From: Rhizobium sp. LCM 4573
GTDB lineage: Bacteria; Pseudomonadota; Alphaproteobacteria; Rhizobiales; Rhizobiaceae
Assembly: GCF_001854865.1 (NCBI RefSeq)
Contig: NZ_MDDW01000001.1
Location: 707,046 to 712,687, forward strand
DNA: 5,642 nt
Direction of reading: 5' to 3'
In this document: positions 1 to 4,545 of the stretch, one piece after another
Layout of the letters: every line of letters begins with the position of its first letter
Numbering within the stretch: the stretch's first letter is position 1
Notes under the pieces: generated by a model
What the model saw: only the letters and a program-made list of their open reading frames with translations
What the model was told of the DNA's origin: nothing
Databases searched by the model: none
Program-made: the position numbers and the translations under genes

Positions 1-76
1 GGGCTTCGACTTCAACGGATTCCGCGCTATCATTCGTCACGGCGCGCAGGGCGCCCGCATTCTGGGAGGACGTCAT
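1..76 (-). CDS. emrA: N-terminus of divergent gene, probably EmrA-like membrane fusion protein (partial)
   Basis: An ATG read on the minus strand at 76-74 opens a frame that stays open to the window edge, giving 25 codons (MTSSQNAGALRAVTNDSAES, then VEVEA). The fragment is polar, as expected for the cytoplasmic lead before the single membrane anchor of HlyD/EmrA-type adaptor proteins, but no diagnostic domain is inside the window. The assignment rests on position: it is divergent from a TetR regulator across a spacer carrying palindromic operators, the arrangement known for emrR/emrAB in Sinorhizobium meliloti, where EmrA is the periplasmic adaptor and EmrB the inner-membrane MFS pump. The ribosome binding site is weak (only a GACGG-like stretch about 10 nt upstream), so the start is uncertain. 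It could be another TetR-controlled efflux gene. Confidence 0.55.
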   Translation of the reverse strand, partial: MTSSQNAGALRAVTNDSAESVEVEA

Positions 77-110
77 TTTGGTTTACCGTCGTCGGAGGTT
101 TTATCGTCTG

Positions 111-128
111 TCGAACCGTATGCTTCGA
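111..128. promoter_or_regulatory. degenerate third copy of the TetR operator box
   Basis: TCGAACCGTATGCTTCGA matches the perfect 18-bp box at 191-208 at 14 of 18 positions and keeps the outer TCGAA/TTCGA arms. It directly abuts the box at 129-146, so the two centres are 18 bp apart. It covers the likely -10 region of the divergent gene. Binding is inferred from resemblance only. Confidence 0.45.
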
Positions 129-146
129 TCGAACCGATCGGTTCAG
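118..146 (-). promoter_or_regulatory. possible promoter of the divergent gene
   Basis: On the minus strand, CTGAAC (146-141) and GCATAC/CATACG (123-117) are 17-18 bp apart and resemble weak -35 and -10 elements. If real, both tandem operator boxes (111-146) lie directly on top of this promoter, which would explain repression of the divergent gene. Each hexamer matches consensus at only about half its positions. Confidence 0.28.
129..146. promoter_or_regulatory. TetR-type operator palindrome, upstream copy
   Basis: This box is identical to the 191-208 box at 16 of 18 positions and contains a perfect 14-bp palindrome, GAACCGATCGGTTC, at 131-144. It lies just upstream of the -35 hexamer of the regulator promoter and over the probable -35/spacer region of the divergent gene. 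TetR-family dimers bind palindromes of this size and commonly sit between a regulator and its divergent efflux genes. The likely ligand is the product of the adjacent regulator gene. Confidence 0.75.
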
Positions 147-152
147 CGCCGC

Positions 153-181
153 TTGACATAGGCTCTTCGGTACCACATATC
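153..181 (+). promoter_or_regulatory. sigma70-like promoter of the TetR regulator
   Basis: A consensus -35 hexamer TTGACA at 153-158 (preceded by C, giving the CTTGAC core favoured in rhizobia) is followed after 17 bp by CATATC at 176-181 as the -10. Transcription would start near 188, immediately before the perfect operator. The -35 is strong and the -10 only fair; no start site has been measured here. Confidence 0.6.
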
Positions 182-190
182 AAGAGCAAA

Positions 191-208
191 TCGAACCGAT
201 CGGTTCGA
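191..208. promoter_or_regulatory. TetR-type operator palindrome, perfect 18-bp copy
   Basis: TCGAACCGATCGGTTCGA is a perfect 18-bp palindrome. It begins a few bases after the predicted transcription start of the regulator and ends 8 bases before its Shine-Dalgarno sequence, so a bound dimer would block early elongation or promoter clearance. This placement points to negative autoregulation of the downstream TetR gene. Confidence 0.8.
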
Positions 209-229
209 AAAAGTTAAAGGGGCATGAAA

Positions 230-925
230 ATGGCTAGAACAACAAAGGCCGAGCTTTGCGGGCAAGGTCCGCCGGGCCGTTTCGCCGCAGGCGAAGACCC
301 GGCCAAACGCGAACAGATTATCGACGGCGCCAAGCGCGTCTTCATGAAACTCGGCTTCGACGCCGCCAGCATGAATGACATCACGCGCGAGGCGGGCGTT
401 TCGAAAGGCACGATCTACGTCTACTTCCAGAACAAGGAAGATCTTTTCGCCGCCATGGTGGAGCGCGAGCGGCAGCGCATCACCTCCGCGATGAAAGACG
501 TGCTGCAGGGCAGCGAGGAAGTCGAGGACGGTCTCTTCCGCTTCGGCATGGGCTTTGCGGCGCATACCACCTCGCCCGGCGTCATCAGGGCGATGCGGAC
601 GATGATCGGCGTGGTCGATCGTATGCCGGGCCTCTGTCGGCAATTCTTCAGCTCGCCGGCCAACATCCGCACGGTGCTGCAGGACTTCATCGAGCGGCAA
701 GTGGCGCTCGGCACGCTGAAGGTCGAGGATACGGACCTGGCCGCACGCCAGTTCATCGAGCTTTCCAGCGGCATCTTCTTCAAGTTCCGCCTGTTCGGCG
801 AGCTTAACGACGTGCCACCGAAGGAAGAGCTGGAACGGGTGGTGAGAAGTGCTGTGAAGGTCTTCATGGCCGCCTACGGCACCGTCGAGAAACCCGCAAT
901 GGTGAAAATGGCGGAACCAGCTTGA
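230..925 (+). CDS. emrR: TetR/AcrR-family transcriptional regulator, EmrR-like
   Basis: A 231-residue cytoplasmic DNA-binding repressor. The TetR_N helix-turn-helix domain spans about residues 27-75, with the recognition helix around SKGTIYVYF (58-66) followed by the usual NKEDLF stretch. The remaining helical C-terminal part, rich in AMRTMIG- and FIERQ-type helices, resembles the AefR-like ligand-binding/dimerisation domain. An ATG at 224 is also in frame, but AAAGGGG at 216-222 lies 1 nt from that codon and 7 nt from the ATG at 230, so 230 is preferred. The protein has a polar extension of about 25 residues before the DNA-binding domain. Divergent orientation and flanking palindromes indicate repression of the neighbouring efflux gene and of itself. 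In S. meliloti the corresponding regulator responds to plant flavonoids; that ligand is inference here. The family is certain, the exact orthologue probable. Confidence 0.88.
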   Translation: MARTTKAELCGQGPPGRFAAGEDPAKREQIIDGAKRVFMKLGFDAASMNDITREAGVSKGTIYVYFQNKEDLFAAMVERERQRITSAMKDVLQGSEEVEDGLFRFGMGFAAHTTSPGVIRAMRTMIGVVDRMPGLCRQFFSSPANIRTVLQDFIERQVALGTLKVEDTDLAARQFIELSSGIFFKFRLFGELNDVPPKEELERVVRSAVKVFMAAYGTVEKPAMVKMAEPA

Positions 926-941
926 TTTCAAGCGGTTCCGC
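911..941 (+). terminator. hairpin terminator overlapping the stop codon of the TetR gene
   Basis: GCGGAACC (911-918) pairs with GGTTCCGC (934-941), and GCTTG (920-924) with CAAGC (929-933), leaving one bulged A (919) and an ATTT loop. This gives a 13-bp stem containing the TGA stop (923-925). The downstream tract (946-960) is pyrimidine-rich but lacks a continuous run of T, so it may be a weak intrinsic terminator or a 3'-end stabilising hairpin. It separates the regulator from the TerC gene. Confidence 0.6.
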
Positions 942-953
942 CGCAACTTCCCC

Positions 954-981
954 TTGTCTTATTCACGCCGATCCTTAAATC
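954..981 (+). promoter_or_regulatory. possible weak promoter for the TerC-family gene
   Basis: TTGTCT at 954-959 lies 15-16 bp before TTAAAT/TAAATC at 975-981, a loose sigma70-like pair between the upstream hairpin and the next gene. A small hairpin (CCGAT 968-972 with ATCGG 979-983) overlaps the proposed -10. I looked for a yybP-ykoY-type manganese riboswitch, known upstream of some TerC-family genes; the roughly 80-base leader is short and shows no recognisable match. Confidence 0.25.
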
Positions 982-1022
982 GGACGGGGCAATACGCCTT
1001 GTGATCGAGAAAGGGACATTGG

Positions 1023-1775
1023 ATGGATATCGCAGCGCTCGTCGCAGACCCCACCGCCTGGGTGGCGCTCGTCACCCTGGTGGTGATGGAAGTGGTACTG
1101 GGTATCGACAACCTCATCTTCATATCCATCCTCACCAACAAACTGCCGGCCGAGCACCGCGACCGGGCCCGCAAGATCGGCATCGGGCTGGCGCTCATCA
1201 TGCGCCTGGCGCTTCTCGGCACCATCGCCTGGATCGTCCAGCTCACCCAGCCGGTCTTCACGCTGTTCGATCATCCCTTCTCCTGGAAGGACATGATCCT
1301 GATCGCCGGCGGCCTCTTCCTCGTCTGGAAGGCTACCAAGGAAATCCATCACAACGTCGATCCCGTCGACCATAAGGAAGACATGGTGGGCGGCACGGCT
1401 GCGATCACCTTCGGCTCCGCCATCACCCAGATCCTGATCCTCGATCTGGTCTTCTCGATCGACAGCATCATCACCGCGGTCGGCATGACACCGCATGTAC
1501 CGATCATGTTCATTGCCGTGATCGCCGCCGTCACCGTGATGCTGCTTGCGGCAACCCCGCTTGCCAACTTCATCGAGCGCAATCCGACCATCGTGATGCT
1601 GGCGCTCGCCTTCCTGCTGATGATCGGCACGACGCTGATCGCCGAAGGCATGGGCTTCCATGTGCCGAAGGGCTATGTCTACGCCGCGATGGCCTTCTCG
1701 GCGCTGGTCGAGGTCCTGAACATGTGGGCCCGCAACGCCCGCCAGAAGAAGAAGAGCGGGCAGACGCTGCATTGA
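1023..1775 (+). CDS. TerC-family integral membrane protein
   Basis: A 250-residue inner-membrane protein with about seven hydrophobic helices (roughly 11-33, 53-75, 90-103, 130-153, 159-182, 188-208, 217-236). It carries the internal duplication typical of TerC proteins: E23-x-x-L-G-I-D29-N30 in the first half and D141-x-x-F-S-I-D147-S148 in the second, intramembrane acidic residues thought to handle metal ions. The [14 protein letters not shown] (96-109) and [12 protein letters not shown] (208-219) stretches are also family-typical. Length fits the short TerC/YgdQ form without CBS domains. AAGGGA at 1011-1016 sits 6 nt before the ATG. Family members have been linked to tellurite resistance, manganese export and membrane-protein metalation during secretion; the substrate cannot be told from sequence. 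The C-terminus is short and basic (RQKKK), suggesting a cytoplasmic end. No gene partner is evident: the preceding gene ends in a hairpin and the next gene is convergent. Confidence 0.85.
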   Translation: MDIAALVADPTAWVALVTLVVMEVVLGIDNLIFISILTNKLPAEHRDRARKIGIGLALIMRLALLGTIAWIVQLTQPVFTLFDHPFSWKDMILIAGGLFLVWKATKEIHHNVDPVDHKEDMVGGTAAITFGSAITQILILDLVFSIDSIITAVGMTPHVPIMFIAVIAAVTVMLLAATPLANFIERNPTIVMLALAFLLMIGTTLIAEGMGFHVPKGYVYAAMAFSALVEVLNMWARNARQKKKSGQTLH

Positions 1776-1783
1776 TGCCTCTC

Positions 1784-1821
1784 ACCTCCCCCTTGAGGGG
1801 GGAGGTCGCCGCAATGCGGCG
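1784..1821 (+). terminator. hairpin pair likely ending TerC transcription
   Basis: Two consecutive GC-rich stem-loops (9-bp stem at 1784-1806 with a TTGAG loop; 6-bp stem at 1807-1821 with an AAT loop) start 8 bases after the TerC stop. No T-tract follows, so termination may be inefficient or Rho-assisted, but the structure would protect the 3' end. Confidence 0.4.
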
Positions 1822-1922
1822 GGTGGGGTGACAAAACCCATAGAGAGCCCAGCCTCGCGCTCCTTACGGCACCCTACCCCAGACCTCCGGTTCTCAGGGG
1901 CGACCCGTGTGTCTCGCCCCGT

Positions 1923-1949
1923 CCTTCCGACCCCGCCTTAAGGGGAAGG
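1923..1949 (-). terminator. hairpin downstream of the peroxidase gene
   Basis: Read on the minus strand just after the peroxidase stop, CCTT/CCCC (1949-1942) pairs with GGGG (1934-1931) and, after a bulge, AAGG (1926-1923). The structure is the right end of the intergenic repeat and could serve as the 3'-end hairpin of the minus-strand gene. It has a bulge and no clear T-tract. Confidence 0.35.
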
Positions 1950-1957
1950 TGAGGCCT

Positions 1958-2503
1958 TCACACCTTCGTCAGCTCCCGGTCGATCGCCGAGACGAGGCGG
2001 CTGTCGTCCGCCGTCACGTCCGGCGCGAAGCGGGCGACGATCTCGCCATTGCGGCCGATCAGGAACTTCTCGAAATTCCAGAGAATTTCGTCGTCATCGG
2101 CGACCTCCATGCCGAGGCTGCGCAACCGCTCCTTCATGGGGCCTTCACCGGTCACCGGCGTACCGGATGCCGTAAGTTCCTTGTAGAGCGGATGCTTGTC
2201 CTCACCCTTGACCGAAATCTTCGAAAAGATCGGGAATTTCACGTCATAGGTGGAGGTGCAGAACTCGACGATTTCGGCATCCGTGCCGGGCTCCTGGCCC
2301 TTGAAGTTGTTGGCCGGGAAAGCGGCGATGACGAAGCCGCGCTCGCGCTTGTCCTCGTAAAGCTTCTCGAGGCCTTCGTATTGCTTGGTCAGCCCGCATT
2401 TGGAGGCGACGTTCACGACCAGCAGGACCTTGCCCTTGTACTCGTTCAGCGAGGTCTCGCGCCCATCGGCGAGTTTCACCGGCACTTCCAGAATTCCGCT
2501 CAT
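1958..2503 (-). CDS. gpx: glutathione peroxidase family thiol peroxidase (BtuE-like)
   Basis: A 181-residue thioredoxin-fold peroxidase reducing H2O2 or organic hydroperoxides; no signal peptide, so cytoplasmic. The peroxidatic cysteine is Cys36 in NVASKCGLT, and the WNFEKFL motif supplies Trp142 and Asn143 of the catalytic tetrad. The conserved FPxNxFxxQEPG block reads FPANNFKGQEPG (62-73): the usual second cysteine is Ala64 and the usual catalytic Gln is Asn66. Cys82 in EFCTSTY lies where thioredoxin-dependent members have their resolving cysteine, so a Cys36-Cys82 disulfide recycled by thioredoxin is more likely than true glutathione dependence. The frame can be extended to a TTG at 2509, but GGAG at 2514-2511 is 7 nt from the ATG at 2503, which is preferred. 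It resembles E. coli BtuE in length and in the C-terminal WNFEKFLxGRxG block. It is divergent from the permease and convergent with TerC. Confidence 0.9.
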   Translation of the reverse strand: MSGILEVPVKLADGRETSLNEYKGKVLLVVNVASKCGLTKQYEGLEKLYEDKRERGFVIAAFPANNFKGQEPGTDAEIVEFCTSTYDVKFPIFSKISVKGEDKHPLYKELTASGTPVTGEGPMKERLRSLGMEVADDDEILWNFEKFLIGRNGEIVARFAPDVTADDSRLVSAIDRELTKV

Positions 2504-2546
2504 TCGCAATCTCCATTAAACATGCGCTGCGCAAGTTACGCGCGCG

Positions 2547-2584
2547 CGGCCGAATGTCCAGCGGCGTTACCGTGCATTCGGCCG
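2547..2584. promoter_or_regulatory. 10-bp perfect inverted repeat in the gpx/permease divergent spacer
   Basis: CGGCCGAATG (2547-2556) and CATTCGGCCG (2575-2584) are perfect inverted copies separated by 18 bases, in a 153-base spacer between two divergently read genes. It lies 44 bases upstream of the peroxidase start codon and just before a possible permease promoter. It could be an operator for a regulator shared by both genes or an RNA hairpin in the peroxidase leader. No known operator consensus is recognised. Confidence 0.45.
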
Positions 2585-2587
2585 GCA

Positions 2588-2616
2588 TTGATAACCGACG
2601 CAAAAGCGGCAAGTAT
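2588..2616 (+). promoter_or_regulatory. possible promoter of the SLC13-type permease
   Basis: TTGATA at 2588-2593 is followed after 17 bp by AAGTAT at 2611-2616, giving a start near 2623 and a leader of about 34 bases. The -35 is good and the -10 modest. It begins 4 bases after the inverted repeat at 2547-2584. Confidence 0.38.
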
Positions 2617-2656
2617 CCCGCCGACAGCCTGTCCCCTCCTCACCACCCGGAGCAGC

Positions 2657-4429
2657 ATGACCACAGACCAGATTTTCGCCTTCACCGTCATCGCCGCGAT
2701 GATGGCTGTCTTCATCTGGGATCGTTTCCGCTATGATGTCGTAGCCTGTTGTGCGCTGGTTCTGGCCGTCGTGCTGGGCGTCGTGCCCTTCGACAAGGCC
2801 TTTTCCGGATTTTCGGACGATATCGTCATCATTGTCGGCAGCGCACTGATCGTCAGCGCCGGCGTGGCCCGTTCCGGCGTTGTCGATACCGCCATCAAGA
2901 AATTCTTTCCGAACCTGAATTCGGTGCGCACCCAGCTTGCGCTGCTGATGATCGTCGTCGCGGTGCTTTCCGCCTTCATCAAGAATATCGGGGCGCTGGC
3001 GATCATGATGCCGGTCGCATTCCAGTTCTCGCGCCGCTCGGGGGTTTCGCCATCGCTCTACCTGATGCCGATGGCCTTTTCCGCCCTGCTCGGCGGGCTG
3101 ATGACGCAGATCGGCACCTCGCCCAATATCGTGGTCTCGCGGCTTCGCGAGGAGATGACCGGCACCTCCTTCACCATGTTCGACTTCACGCCGATGGGCG
3201 CGCTGCTGACGGTCGTGGGCGTCACCTTCCTGCTGTTCTTCCATTGGCTGGTGCCGAGCCGCACGAAGCAGAACACATCCATCGAAGACGCCATGGAGAT
3301 CGCCAACTACACGTCGGAAGTCACCATCACCGCGCAGTCCTCCGTATTGGAAAAGCCTGTCAGCACGCTCCTGAAGCTCGGAGACGGAGAGGTCATCGCC
3401 ACCGCCGTGCTGCGCGGCACGACCCGCATGTCGCCCTTCCCGGATCTCAGGCTGAAAGAGGGGGACGTGGTGCTGCTGGAGGGCTCGTCGGCGGCGCTCG
3501 ACCGCACGGTTTCGAGCGGCCGGCTGAAGCTTTCCGGGAAGCCGCTGACCGAGCGGGGCCAAGTGCAGGCCGATATCATTTCCGTCGAGACTATCATTTC
3601 GCAGGAATCCTCGCTGAAGGGGCTTTCCGCCAGGGAGCTCGCGCTCTCCTACACCCGCGGCGTCAACCTTCTCGCCATCAGCCGACGCGGCGAAAGGCTC
3701 ACCGAGCGGTTGGGCAGCATAACTCTGATGGCCGGCGACATTCTCGTGTTGCAGGGCAACCGCAGGAACCTGACCGCCGTGCTGCAGGATTTTTCGCTGC
3801 TGCCGCTCGCCCAGCGCGAAGTGCTGCTCGGCACGCGCCGCCGCGCCTTCATTCCGCTCGTCATCCTGGCGCTCGCCATGGCGGCGACGGCGGTCGGCAT
3901 CGCTCCGGTCTCGGTGGCCTTCTTCGTCGCGGCGCTCGGCATGCTGGTCTTCCGCGCCATCCCACTCGCCGACATCTACAAATCCATCGACGGACCGATC
4001 CTGGTGATGCTCGCGGCGCTGATCCCGGTTTCGGATTCGCTGCGTACCACCGGCGGCAGCGAGCTGATCGCCGGCTGGCTCGGGAATGCCGCGGCAAGCC
4101 TGCCAGCCTGGGGTGCGCTGGGCTTGATCCTGGTGACGACCATGGCGGTCACCCCCTTTCTCAACAATGCCGCAACGGTTCTGGTGATGGGCCCGATCGC
4201 GGCGAGCTTCGCCACCAATCTCGGCTTCAAGCCGGAGGCCTTCCTGATGGCGGTCGCGATCGGCGCCGGTTGCGATTTCCTCACCCCCGTCGGCCACCAG
4301 TGCAACACACTTGTCTTCGGGCCGGGCGGCTACAGGTTCTCCGATTATCCGCGCCTTGGGCTGCCGCTTTCCTTCATCATCGTGCTCGTCAGCGTGCCGG
4401 CACTGCTCTATGTCTGGCCGGTAGGGTAG
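2657..4429 (+). CDS. SLC13/DASS-family permease with two TrkA-C (RCK_C) domains
   Basis: A 590-residue inner-membrane transporter. Residues 1-200 form the first hydrophobic half, with the SNT-like substrate/sodium motif at IGTSPN (152-157). About 215-380 is a soluble insert with two RCK_C/TrkA-C units (about 220-295 and 303-380, each with an EGDVVLL- or AGDILVL-type strand). Residues 397-590 are the second half, with FLNNAATV (501-508) and TPVGHQCNTLVFGPGGY (543-559), the counterpart of the second hairpin motif. This layout is typical of SLC13-like carriers annotated as sulfate, citrate or dicarboxylate permeases; the insert may sense a ligand. The anion is not predictable. The start at 2657 has GGAG at 2649-2652. 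The frame is open for 250 codons upstream, but that part runs antisense through the peroxidase gene and is not believed coding. An in-frame ATG at 2522 has no ribosome binding site. Confidence 0.88.
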   Translation: MTTDQIFAFTVIAAMMAVFIWDRFRYDVVACCALVLAVVLGVVPFDKAFSGFSDDIVIIVGSALIVSAGVARSGVVDTAIKKFFPNLNSVRTQLALLMIVVAVLSAFIKNIGALAIMMPVAFQFSRRSGVSPSLYLMPMAFSALLGGLMTQIGTSPNIVVSRLREEMTGTSFTMFDFTPMGALLTVVGVTFLLFFHWLVPSRTKQNTSIEDAMEIANYTSEVTITAQSSVLEKPVSTLLKLGDGEVIATAVLRGTTRMSPFPDLRLKEGDVVLLEGSSAALDRTVSSGRLKLSGKPLTERGQVQADIISVETIISQESSLKGLSARELALSYTRGVNLLAISRRGERLTERLGSITLMAGDILVLQGNRRNLTAVLQDFSLLPLAQREVLLGTRRRAFIPLVILALAMAATAVGIAPVSVAFFVAALGMLVFRAIPLADIYKSIDGPILVMLAALIPVSDSLRTTGGSELIAGWLGNAAASLPAWGALGLILVTTMAVTPFLNNAATVLVMGPIAASFATNLGFKPEAFLMAVAIGAGCDFLTPVGHQCNTLVFGPGGYRFSDYPRLGLPLSFIIVLVSVPALLYVWPVG

Positions 4430-4447
4430 CCATGCAGGCCAAAAACC

Positions 4448-4476
4448 TTGACGCCTGCGACTGAATATGCGCTAAG
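4448..4476 (+). promoter_or_regulatory. possible gltX promoter
   Basis: CTTGAC at 4447-4452 (TTGACG from 4448) is a good alphaproteobacterial -35 core; 17 bp further on, GCTAAG at 4471-4476 is a weak -10. Transcription would begin near 4483 and leave a leader of about 60 bases before gltX. The proposed -10 falls inside the first copy of the direct repeat described for this leader. Confidence 0.33.
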
Positions 4477-4535
4477 GCCTGCCCAAATCGACATTCCCGC
4501 AAGCATGCACGCGCCGCTAAGGCGCCTGAAATCGA
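4471..4535 (+). repeat. imperfect direct repeat in the gltX leader
   Basis: GCTAAGGCCTGCCCAAATCG plus A (4471-4491) and GCTAAGGCGCCTGAAATCGA (4516-4535) share GCTAAGGC, CCTG and AAATCGA in the same order, with small insertions or deletions between them. The copies start 45 bases apart, and the second also forms a 5-bp hairpin (GCGCC 4511-4515 with GGCGC 4521-4525) just ahead of the gene. The role is unknown; it may be chance or an old local duplication. Confidence 0.4.
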
Positions 4536-4545
4536 GCGACAGTTC

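Larger units (their letters stand above)
1781..1953. repeat. palindromic intergenic repeat element (RIME/MITE-like) with 18-bp inverted ends
   Basis: The left end CTCACCTCCCCCTTGAGG (1781-1798) matches the reverse complement of the right end (1936-1953) at 16 of 18 positions. Inside the left end are a 9-bp hairpin (ACCTCCCCC 1784-1792 with 1798-1806) and a second one (CGCCGC 1807-1812 with GCGGCG 1816-1821). An inner inverted pair, GGTGGGGTG (1822-1830) with CACCCTACC (1870-1878), brackets the core. The element fills the gap between two convergent genes, starting 5 bases after the TerC stop and ending 4 bases before the peroxidase stop. Palindrome-rich elements of this kind are common between genes in rhizobia; assignment to RIME or another named family needs a comparison I cannot make. 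It has no coding capacity, so any mobility would depend on enzymes supplied in trans. Confidence 0.7.

Noticed and set aside
143..946. Minus-strand open frame opposite the TetR gene
   Set aside because: His/Glu-rich shadow; it would cross the operator and promoter region, and the plus-strand gene is certain.
942..1022. Manganese-sensing (yybP-ykoY) riboswitch before the TerC gene
   Set aside because: The leader is short and shows only a 5-bp hairpin at 968-983; the conserved loops of that riboswitch are not visible.
975..1772. Minus-strand open frame opposite the TerC gene
   Set aside because: Asp/His/Arg-rich shadow of a membrane protein gene, with no ribosome binding site or family motif.
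1907..2656. 250-codon upstream extension of the permease reading frame
   Set aside because: It runs antisense through the whole peroxidase gene, contains no hydrophobic or family sequence, and a ribosome binding site supports the start at 2657. High GC keeps the frame open by chance.
2567..4297. Long minus-strand open frame (576 codons) opposite the permease
   Set aside because: The composition is rich in His, Arg, Asp and Glu with no domain, typical of the antisense shadow of a GC-rich membrane protein gene.
4434..4458. GCAGGC/GCCTGC stem as terminator after the permease
   Set aside because: The stem is only 6 bp with a 13-base loop and no T-tract, and it contains the -35-like CTTGAC proposed for gltX.
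2749..4464. Plus-strand open frame of 571 codons in another phase of the permease
   Set aside because: The predicted protein is Arg/Ala/Gly/His-rich and low in order, with no start signal; the permease frame has clear family motifs.
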